The position numbers and the translations under genes were made by a program. Below are positions 16,723 to 24,987 of a DNA stretch of 24,987 nucleotides, piece by piece; the stretch's first letter is position 1; each line of letters starts with the position of its first letter. Source of the stretch: Dimargaris cristalligena (lineage: Eukaryota; Kickxellomycota; Dimargaritomycetes; Dimargaritales; Dimargaritaceae); NCBI GenBank assembly GCA_027576995.1, contig JANBQC010000421.1, forward strand, positions 1-24,987. The letters run 5' to 3'. The notes below the pieces were generated by a model. It saw nothing but the letters and a program-made list of their open reading frames with translations. It was not told where the DNA came from and did no database searches.

Positions 16723-19700
16723 GTACCATTCCCCTTGGTTCCGTTAGAAGGCCCGGGCCACGCACTTGACCTGCTTATATTCCTATATTTCTTTGTATAC
16801 CCATCTATTTGGTCCCCATTCTACCGACCATTATTTCCTCGCACCTATCGTACAATAAAAATCGTATATATTGGCGGTGTTGTATTTTGGGCCATGGTGA
16901 CGCCAGGCCAATCGCCCCTAAAGATTATAAATCGGGTTTATTATGCTGCAATCCAATACATATTTGTGTATTTTATCGCAATCTGCATGAATAATATCAA
17001 TCGATAATTTGGATCAGAAGCCAATTGCCAAGCCATCTGTCCCTTTTTAGGTGGCCCGGACTTATTGGAATGGACCAAGAGACTACCGCAGCCTGCGTCC
17101 CTTATCAACCTACCTAGATAGGCATTCGGGTAATGTGCATGTTGTATTCTAATTAGCGGAGTCGCCAAGAGATTGGGCGGGGTTTTAAATAAAAGTCTGC
17201 CAGCGGATATTTCAACGAGCTGCGGCAAGGCAGACTAGTATGTTGTCAACAGGGCAACTACGAGATCATTAATTAGCCGGGCCACTTACTATCCCAAGAC
17301 CAATGTGACCTCATTAACCCTGTGATCCGGTCAGCAGAGAACAGCGCGCAAGCGTAGCGGTAGTGCGCCCATGATTCACACCCCCTCTCTTCTATTTTGG
17401 TCATTTACCCTTTTCCTTGATGGTGGGGACGAGGCCTACTGGTGAAGAGCAAAACGAACAATCGGTGTACCCTTTGATTTCTGAATTAATAAATTATTCA
17501 TTTCTCGTAAGCTAAAATGGGAATCTTCAACATGTTTAAGTAAGTTATAGTCGTGGAATTGGGGATAGGTGCCGCAGTTCCTCGAAGGGTCCGGCTGGCC
17601 CCCAGGTTAGGTTCACACCCTCCGGAATTCCGCAAAGAAAAAGCGGGGGAGATGCTCGAAAACTCCCTAACCAATATTTACAGCCGATACTGCTAAACCA
17701 CCTTCTCTCCAATGCAAAGCGGCAATCACGTAAATAATTCAAATGTTTGAAGTGACCTGGGTGGGGATTTACACACCTTATCCCCCAGGCCTTGGGAAAG
17801 TCGGTGAAAGATCTAAAATGATATAAATCCAATTTGGACAGCCGCAGCAGACCCTTAGGTAACTGCATCGGGCTGTTTTAGCGGCCATGAACTTACCGGC
17901 TCCCGAACATTGTATCGGGGGGGTGGGAGCCTTCTATTCATTATTTTATCCATAAAAATACATTTGCCATTCGTAAACAATTATTTGCACCCCATCGACA
18001 CTCCCCCCCGACCCCACCCCCTTTTCGTTCGACAATGCTGAATTTGTCATTGCATTTCATTTCATTAAAAGTGTTATCAGTGCTCCGCCATTCCATCCAA
18101 ATGGGTCGAATAGAGTGTGGATTTAACGAGAGTGGTCAATACCAAACCCACTACACCACTATCCTGTTTACATTGAATTAGGTCAATTCGGGTGGTGTGG
18201 GGTGTGGGGAGGGCTATTGTTGAACGCCACACTGTCTGTGCCCTCCTCACAATCGCGCGACCTGGTTAATCGATACAATAGTCGGACAAATGCTTAATCC
18301 AGTAAAATTCATACTCAGGGTCTACGCCACAGATCACCTTTAGGCTCACAAATAGGGAAGTTGAAAAGCACACCACAGCCGACGTGCGTTGGGGTGGTTG
18401 TGGCTAAACAAAGGAACTATTCTGCCTAAATGATTATGAGGATGAGTAAGTAGTTAAACTCTCTTCCAAATGGGGATAGTTGGGGTGTTGGGATCGCCCC
18501 CACTGATCCCACACAGTTGTTGATGTCGGGTGACTTATACACGGACATTCTTTCTACGGATTCATCACGCCCCCCTTTTTTTTGGCCTGGGTCCCTCAAA
18601 TCATCTGGCTTCTAGAACGAACTGTACCGCGGTTAGACTTACTACCCTCTTCAGCCTTATTTATGAAATGTGTACTACTTTATGGTTAGGGTTTATCGTA
18701 CAATTGGTCTTGAGCATATTTGCCATTACGTTGCGAGTCGAGAGAGTTGGGGATGGCAATTCAAGTTCTCATATTCGTTGGCTTGTCCTTGTTTCCCATT
18801 ACGGGTACTATGTATATACAAAATATACCCCAACAACAATAATAAACTGATAATCAGGCAATTGTTACTAGTGATTACAGTTTATCATTTCTAATGCTAA
18901 ATCTTTGCGAGTTCCCTCTACAATAGCCCAAATGTGCCACTCGATTGTGTTTGTTCGTATATAGTAATGCTATGAGGCTGGGATACGATTGCCTTATAGA
19001 GCGACCCGATTTTCGGAGATTAGTACTCCCCACTGTCAGGTTTCATGTGCTCAGCTACCGTTTTAGGAGGCCATGGGTTAGATTGTGTGGCTGAGATAGT
19101 GCGTTGGTAAGGTAGATTAAAATAGCGCCTCTATAAGGAAAAAACATTTTCAACGTGGAAAGGCTCGATACCCAGGTCAGAAGACAGTATTGGCATAGGC
19201 AATTGTTTACTCCGATGTCGACCGGGAATAAAAAATTAAATACCTACTCATCATTAATGCGATTATTAATGAAAAAGACCGACACGCTGCAGGCGGGGGG
19301 CACTTATGGTTAGGCAACGTATCATTCGGATGAACAATTGTTCATCACTTAAGTACCAATGTATAGTATGATATACATGTATTATTAAAACCGGAATTAC
19401 TTTGCTGCAAGCGGAAAAGTTCAGCGTTTTCTGTTTGGTGTGGGGAAGAAGGTAATGCAAGAATGAATCCTATGATACTGTATCCGATATATTCTTGACT
19501 TGGTTTCCCAGCGCCTATCCCGTGTCGGCTTTTGCTGCATATTTCTGGAGGTAATTGTAGTGATGAGGATGTATTTACATCCGGGCCAATGCCAAGACCG
19601 CCTGTAGTGTATTATTGGGACAGATGGATGAGAAAAATAGCTACATCGATTCCATTTAGTTAGGATGCATTGCCGAATATCTTGATTGTATCATATGTTT

Positions 19701-20960
19701 TTCAAAATAAAAATCAACCCAAAGAAGCGATAATGGCCAGGGCTTGGAGAGAGCTAACATGAAGTCGACCATTATAACCCCGACTGTAATTCGCCATTCA
19801 TGAAAAATCATCACCACCTACAATGGCTGCATCCGTTTGACCAGTCCCTAGCCTCGCTGAATCAAGTGACCCTCTCCCTCCCGGAAGCACATCTAATCAA
19901 ACCCTAGATAGAGGGGTCCAGGGAATCAAACGTGAAGGACACGCGCTATACCCTTGTGACCAACGCGAGACCCACTTTCAAGTTCAAAGCAAAGCTGGGT
20001 CAACCCCAAAGAGCATTCGGACCCCTGTATACACCAAGATGACAATTGGCCGTACATGTGCACAGCAGCGTAATTGTTTAAGGCGGTACCGTCCTACGCC
20101 ATTTATTTCTACCCACTTTGCATGCCCAAGGTCCCTTTATTACACGCCACCAAGAAAACACGTAATGGCAGCAGGATTCACTGGTTTAGTAGGCCATACA
20201 ATTCAAATCAGCACATATTCATCCATGGCGAGGCCTACTTTAATTGAGCTAAGCCCGATTATACAAAACACCTGGCCAAAAGTGATCGCCATGACATATT
20301 TGGAATGAAAATGGTAGCATTTCCAAACCACTTTACTCGGTCATTGTTTGCTTAACTAAGCCCTGAATCTGAATTTGGCTGGGAAAAGAGGATGGGCGAG
20401 GGGATTGTGGCGTGGGGGATATAGGGCATAAATAGGGGATGTCCCCCATTTGGGTCCAGCGCCACACCGATCGCAAAAGAGGGTGCGGCGATCCTTTCCC
20501 CACCCCACCCCATGGTTTTAAAAGCGATGAGGCTATCAAATTTAGTCAGTAGAGTCAGGTATTAGTATAATGACCACAGCCGCAGGCGGTTGGATGCGAT
20601 TACCGAATTCCGGTATTATCCCCATTATTCAGTGCACCCTTCCCCCTCCTATTCATTCCAACAATACCTAGAATAATAAACGCCTGTATGTAGCAATTAA
20701 GATAATTCCGCTTTTTTGCTTTACTGTGCAGGGAAGAGTGAAGAATGAAGAGCTCATTGAATCATGTCGAGTTGGAGAGGGGAAATGGGAGCGAACAATA
20801 TCCAGTGGTTCCGGACTAAAGTTGGCCCAAGGAGCGTACCATTCGATGGGACGGGTGTGTTGACGACATTCACGAACGCACACGCACGGCCCATTGTTTA
20901 GCCAATTATTGAACAGCCCTGGTCACTTCGGCCCGGCCTAGGCCCAAGCAGTCGCCAGGT
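16723..20960. other. 4.2 kb region without a confident gene
   Basis: Past the EMC7 poly(A) signal I find no frame with recognisable homology. The longest plus-strand frames (16735-17007 and 18530-18850) either lie in the EMC7 3' flank or start at GTG. A minus-strand frame at 17868-17545 begins with MQLPKGLLRLSKLDLYHF, which has a leucine-rich-repeat flavour but soon loses it. Positions 19800-20360 read like a broken coding region, and an 18-bp perfect palindrome sits at 19329-19346; both are treated under findings. Base composition is intermediate between the genes and the AT-rich ends. The region could hold noncoding RNA genes or species-specific exons that cannot be seen by eye. Confidence 0.4.
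19329..19346. repeat. 18-bp perfect palindrome
   Basis: GATGAACAATTGTTCATC reads the same on both strands. A dimeric regulator could bind it, or it could form a short cruciform. About 60 bases earlier there is an inverted repeat, CATTAAT...ATTAATG, with a 6-base spacer. No gene is recognised nearby, so the role is open. Confidence 0.6.
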
Positions 20961-20985
20961 CACGTTGGCCCGGCAGATATAAAAG
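20901..20985 (+). promoter_or_regulatory. Core promoter of the 76-aa protein gene
   Basis: A consensus TATA box, TATAAAAG, lies at 20978-20985. Upstream are a CCAAT-type element (GCCAATTATT at 20901-20910), a palindrome GGCCTAGGCC (20935-20944) and two GGTCAC motifs about 37 bases apart. Transcription would start near 21010. This is the clearest TATA promoter in the window and suggests strong or inducible expression. Confidence 0.65.
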
Positions 20986-21323
20986 GGGCCATCCCCCCTC
21001 CCTCGTTTCATCTTATCAACCCATTCGCCTTTCTATTCTTGGAGAACTCAGTCCCTCGCCCTTACATTATTACCAGCCTTCCCCTTCCCTGCCGCAGCCC
21101 GGATTCATTCTAGACTTCGCTCAAGTACCAAGTCACGCTCCCTAGTACCGCCGTCATTCTTTCTCTCAGAACCCTCAACCCAGCCAAGTCCTTCCAATAA
21201 ATTAAACCGTCACTGCGAGCTCCTTCCAAGATAAATACCGCCGGACCCCCGCTCTTTCGCCAACCAACCCTTTCTTTCGTCCCAGCCAACTCCCAACCCG
21301 TCCGCCCTTTAAACTTCCCCACA

Positions 21324-21554
21324 ATGCATTCGACCTTGCGCTACACTCCCCTTCCCCGAGGCCCCGTCTTCTCAATTAACCGGGACTACCCTACCTCGGT
21401 CCCTGACTATGACGATCAGGGCAACTCGAACACCAATAATTCGACCCAACCTCCCCGCGACTACCCTACGTCCCTGCCCACCGATGGCTCTACTAACCCC
21501 CCCATCACCAAGGAACGTACCGTCCGAAGCGGCCGCGCTTCCACTAGGAAGTAA
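21324..21554 (+). CDS. Hypothetical 76-aa hydrophilic protein
   Basis: I do not recognise this protein. It begins at the first ATG downstream of the TATA box: the intervening leader of about 310 bases has no ATG at all and is strongly pyrimidine-rich, which is good evidence for a scanned start codon in CACAATGC. The protein is rich in Pro, Ser, Thr and Asn, probably disordered, with no membrane segment or signal peptide. It carries an internal duplication: RDYPTSVP at residues 20-27 and RDYPTSLP at 45-52, 25 residues apart. The C-terminus is basic (KERTVRSGRASTRK). Small hydrophilic proteins from TATA promoters with long leaders are often stress or developmental genes in fungi, but this is only an analogy. 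A donor-like GTAATT overlaps the stop codon, so a spliced longer form is possible. Confidence 0.55.
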   Translation: MHSTLRYTPLPRGPVFSINRDYPTSVPDYDDQGNSNTNNSTQPPRDYPTSLPTDGSTNPPITKERTVRSGRASTRK

Positions 21555-23653
21555 TTCCCTGTGCTCATGCCTTCCCCCTCCCTCCCATGACTGCCTTTCC
21601 GGGCATTATTATAATGATATCCCGCGACTCGACTACCCCCACCTCCCGGTCTCTCCAACCGACCGCCCAGGCTACTGGGCCAGCCTTTCGCCCCTTTTCT
21701 TACTCGTGCTATTGCCCAATTACCTAGAACTTTATTTCACCCCTCTCCCGCCGCTAACTTCTCTCACCTCCCCCTATTTTATATGTATATATATAGTGCT
21801 TATATGTATACACCCAACACTCACTGAACCATCTTGATTGCCCATCGTATGAATTGTTCAGCCACATTTCCCTTTTCTATTATTTACCCTATATCTCCTG
21901 GATATACCCCTACGATCGTGAATATCACTGTCCAGAGTACAGGTCGTCTTTTTATTTATTTGTCTCGGTGTCACTGTACATACCTATTTATCCCTTACAT
22001 CGGTAGGCATACTAAGGAAACGGTGATCTACCCATATTCCGCAGTTATGGACCTGCCCCGGCCCTGGCGGGCATGTTGACTATCCCAACTAGTTCACTTT
22101 TCCAAATGGGCCATTTTTTAAATATTTTTGATTAGCGCGAGTTCTTCTATGTACCATGTACTATTATTATACTCCTCAATAAACTATTATATGTGTCACA
22201 TGGCCACAGTATGCCCAATGGTAGGTTGCTTCCTAGATGGGCTTGTCTTGCTTCGGTCCGGAGTACCCACCACCATTTTATCATTGGAAGGTATTCTGCT
22301 AAACCCCTCCTTTAAGCATCAGACCAGCCACTCAAGGCGGTCTGTTGAATATTCCCCAAATCTGCATGACGCTTACAACCCCCCCCCCCCCCCGGTTATT
22401 TTATTCAGACAAATACCAGTGAACAGCGTGCTGGTTTTATGAATACTGGAGTGGGGGTGTATCCACAATGACGAGTGTAAAATAAACACAATCAGGTGCC
22501 GCCGATCAACTGTTTCGGTTTTCGAATATATTATAGAAGCCCAGGATCGCCCAAATTCCTATTAGGGTATTTAGGGTTGTTGGTCCCCCATGACGCCGCC
22601 TATAAATTTTTGACTAACCAGAAGGACACGCACGTTTACCCCAACCTACTTGGCCGGTTCAAATGCCATTAGAACGTGGGGGACAGTGGACTCCCAAATG
22701 CATGTTGCGGTATTTGACTGGCATGGCCATTGCAGCATCTTTATTTTACAGTTGGGGAAGCAGTGTTTCTTCTTCCCTTATTATAGGGGAGGGTGACCCC
22801 ATCGTGGGAGGCTAGATGGGCCATGCTGACCTGCGTCCAGACCGGTCGTCGTGTCGGCTGAGATGGTAATATTTAGTAATTCATATATACCAGATGACCC
22901 CATGTGGACACACATGTCACTGGAAATCCCAGTATAAACTGCCACGGCATGGCAGTTGATCTTAACCCCCTCCTCCTCCAGACCTAGTACCAGGGCATTC
23001 GATTCCCCGATTTAGGGCCTAATATGGTAATATAGACAAATGGCCCCGGAATTTGCGCAAGTATGCCTATAATTCTTCCTGATATCGCCATATATTACTG
23101 TTTAGTGGGGGACATTGCTCCCTTTTACTGAACTGATGATATCACGAATGTACGTCGGACCTTTAACTAGCCTGTCATGTGCTCACAATTGACAAGCTCT
23201 ACCGCAATGCTAGGAGGACTTAGCAATATCATATGGAAGACGTTCACTATGGCTGTAAAAAAAACATGGACTTGACGAAATAAGTGCTAAGGGGGGGGAA
23301 GTAGATTCCTTACATTTATACATGTATATTCATGCCAAATCAAAAACTGTTTTAATGAGTTTTGCCCAAATGCACATCGATGTAGTGGTCATAATTAATA
23401 TCACAAGGTAATATAATCGGACAACCTTATCAGGATCGGCTGGAGCAGTGACAACCCGGTAATAAAACTAGATAACTATGGGAAAACGCGCACTCAGCAG
23501 GGACGATTCTTATCTGATCTTCAGACAGGGACAATTAGGCAGCCGGGTATCACTCAGGGATCCTTCTAGTACACGGCGGATAAAGCACAATGAATGGACT
23601 TGGGCCAAATGGCGACGCGGAGAAGATACTACCGGGGATCAAATGAAAAACTA
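21555..23653. other. 2.1 kb region without a confident gene
   Basis: The first 300 bases are the C/T-rich 3' flank of the 76-aa gene. A 15-base C run lies at 22379-22393. A hairpin with 8-bp arms and a 5-base loop lies at 22937-22957. GGTTCAAATGCC near 22656 recalls a tRNA B box, but no cloverleaf can be folded around it. A 58-codon ATG frame (23478-23654) sits at the right edge, where the AT-rich element begins. Nothing else is recognisable. Confidence 0.4.
22937..22957. repeat. Short perfect hairpin
   Basis: AACTGCCA and TGGCAGTT are perfect inverted repeats around a 5-base loop. It could form an RNA stem-loop if transcribed, but there is no U-run or adjacent gene that would give it a role. 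Confidence 0.5.
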
Positions 23654-23875
23654 ATAGTAAACTATACTGGTGTAAAACTACTTGCCTTTATTGAGAGAAT
23701 ACCCAATTGGTATTTATATAAAACAGGGTTAATGGGAATGAAATATAATATAGCGACCTACTGATGCTACTATACTATTGGAATACCTAATGAGTGATTG
23801 TGAATACTAACTATAGCTAACTAGAATAGTAAATAGAATAATAAAGGCCACCAATGCTGGCGGCTTGGAGATACA

Positions 23876-23900
23876 AAGGCTGGGGCATATCCCCAGCCTT
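23876..23900. repeat. Hairpin, 10-bp arms
   Basis: AAGGCTGGGG and CCCCAGCCTT are perfect inverted repeats separated by CATAT. The GC-rich stem stands out in very AT-rich DNA. It lies inside the presumed LTR-like part of the right-hand element. Confidence 0.7.
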
Positions 23901-24445
23901 CTATAACTAAGAAAATCCTCCAACTAAGAATACTAACTATGAATATTGAATAATGAATAATGAATATTGGAAAGTGGGTCTAAGCTGCTGAAGTGCCATC
24001 TTGGTGGGAAAAGGATGAAGACTGACATTTGGTGATGTTCTTCATCTTTTCTAAACTAAAAATAGTTTGGCTGGGATATACTATTAAAGATTAAGTAGGC
24101 CCAGCCACAACATTGACATCAATCCCTAGCAGAATGCCAATTAGTCCCACATTTGATACATTTATACTGTATTAAACAAGCTATAAACAGTGCACCTAAA
24201 CTATACCCAACAGTTTAATATCCATCACAATACTGGATTGTCTATGGCTTTATAGTACCGAGTGTGACATGGTCAGGTAAACCCTCAGGGGGGAAATATA
24301 GGGGGAGTCAAGTATAGTGGAATTTATTAAACATGATAGTAAAAGTTCAAATTAAAAAAAATATAATAGAGAGGTCTTAGCAATGCTGGGTATAAAGTAC
24401 ATTGAGCCAAGTTATCTAAACCAACCATTGAGTTAATAAGGGGGA

Positions 24446-24590
24446 CATATGGGTGAAATTCAACCCAGTTGTATAAGGTTCTACATAATATGTGTATGGG
24501 TGAATATATGTGAGAATAGCTTTTAACCAGTAATATTAGTCTTATCTAATGGATTTTTCATTATATAGCCTGAATGAGCTTCTCCCATAT
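24446..24590 (-). repeat. Dispersed repeat, copy C
   Basis: Matches copy B (735-880) over about 145 bases without large gaps. On the minus strand it continues an open frame from 24729 and encodes EAHSGYIMKNPL..TNITG followed by a stop, paralleling VEVHPGCIINNPF..VNITG in copy B. Similarity between copies stops just beyond 24590, so the shared unit is short or its flanks have diverged. Confidence 0.65.
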
Positions 24591-24987
24591 GCTGGGTTAC
24601 CAAGTATTCAGTGGCTTCACAATCAATGCTGATCCACCAGTCAATCAACCATGGCTTAGTAGGCATAGTTATCAGAGTAGCAGCTGTTGGTGTTGAGGCT
24701 ATTGGAACGCTGGGAGTATCCTGAGTCATCTAAGCCCCCAGTGTGCAACTGACCAAAGGTGCCAGATTCATATTCACTGCTATCAAAGGTACATCCTCCG
24801 GTATTTCTACTGAGACTGCTCATGGAGCTACTACACTGAGGAAATTCACATTGCTTGTTTTGACTAAAGTATCCAGTGGAGCCATTTGTAGTGAACTTAC
24901 CACATTTTTTACCTACTTTTATTTTTTATCTATTTTTCGCACTTATCGGAAGCATGCCCCTGACGAGTGAATGAGCCCCTGCCCCTG

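Larger units (their letters stand above)
23655..24987. mobile_element. AT-rich retroelement-derived region, right end
   Basis: Base composition drops sharply to AT-rich at about 23650, mirroring the left end of the window. Read on the minus strand, positions 23724-23711 give a TATA-like TTTATATAAATA and 23692-23687 give AATAAA. This is consistent with a minus-oriented LTR near the boundary, with the element body running to higher coordinates. A hairpin lies at 23876-23900, and the third copy of the dispersed repeat at 24446-24590. On the minus strand, 24729-24523 is open from an ATG (MTQDTPSVPIAS...) and runs into the repeat, ending at NITG; it may be a fragment of an element protein. No intact gag, protease, integrase or reverse transcriptase is visible. 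Confidence 0.45.

Noticed and set aside
16735..17007. 90-codon hydrophobic frame after EMC7
   Set aside because: It overlaps the EMC7 poly(A) signal, and its Phe/Tyr/Ile-rich sequence reflects T-rich 3' flank rather than a membrane protein.
17545..17938. Minus-strand frame with a leucine-rich-repeat flavour, possibly with a tiny first exon (MFGSR)
   Set aside because: Joining the upstream ATG needs a 24-nt intron, which is too short for ordinary splicing, and the leucine pattern is lost after 30 residues.
18530..18850. 106-codon frame with hydrophobic stretches
   Set aside because: Starts with GTG, has no ATG until about residue 47, and shows no family resemblance.
21409..21837. 142-codon frame overlapping the 76-aa gene
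   Set aside because: It is an out-of-frame reading of the 76-aa gene and its C/T-rich 3' flank; the Pro/Leu/Ser-rich composition follows from that bias.
22600..22690. tRNA B-box-like GGTTCAAATGCC
   Set aside because: No acceptor, D or anticodon stem can be paired at the right distance on the plus strand.
1..24987. CRISPR array, rRNA genes or an operon-like defence cluster
   Set aside because: No regularly spaced short repeats, no rRNA motifs, and all recognisable genes are ordinary eukaryotic housekeeping genes with introns.

Overview
This window looks like nuclear DNA of a fungus. It has compact protein genes with short GT-AG introns (about 105 to 350 nt), eukaryotic start contexts, AATAAA-type poly(A) signals and single-gene transcription units on alternating strands. 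The set of dymeclin, an RNF220-type ubiquitin ligase, TMCO1, EMC7, a syntaxin-8-like SNARE and mitochondrial bL28 fits an early-diverging (non-Dikarya, perhaps zoopagomycotan) fungus better than a yeast. That placement is inference from gene content only.

Layout. Positions 1-1270 are AT-rich, retroelement-derived sequence with an LTR-like end and two copies of a decayed coding repeat. Positions 1649-21554 hold ten genes that I can support: an RNase H protein with an acidic repeat-rich middle (-), dymeclin (+), mitochondrial-type pterin-4a-carbinolamine dehydratase (+), a Qc-SNARE (-), an RNF220-like RING ligase with three AT-hooks (+), an unrecognised 220-aa protein (-), TMCO1 (+), mitochondrial ribosomal protein bL28m (-), EMC7 (+), and, after a 4.2 kb stretch with no confident gene, a TATA-driven 76-aa hypothetical protein (+). 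Another region without a clear gene follows (21555-23650). The window then returns to AT-rich retroelement sequence, which carries a third copy of the repeat seen at the left end.

The genes do not form an operon-like system. Several share the secretory and endomembrane pathway: dymeclin (Golgi), the Qc-SNARE (endosome/vacuole fusion), and TMCO1 and EMC7 (ER membrane-protein insertion), the last two only 1.3 kb apart. The two main sequence oddities are active-site or core substitutions to histidine in otherwise intact proteins: the fourth catalytic acidic residue of the RNase H domain, and the zero-layer glutamine of the SNARE motif. I saw no CRISPR array, no convincing tRNA or rRNA gene, and no clearly new defence-type system.

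Exon boundaries are my own reading from splice motifs, phase and protein continuity. No transcript data were available.
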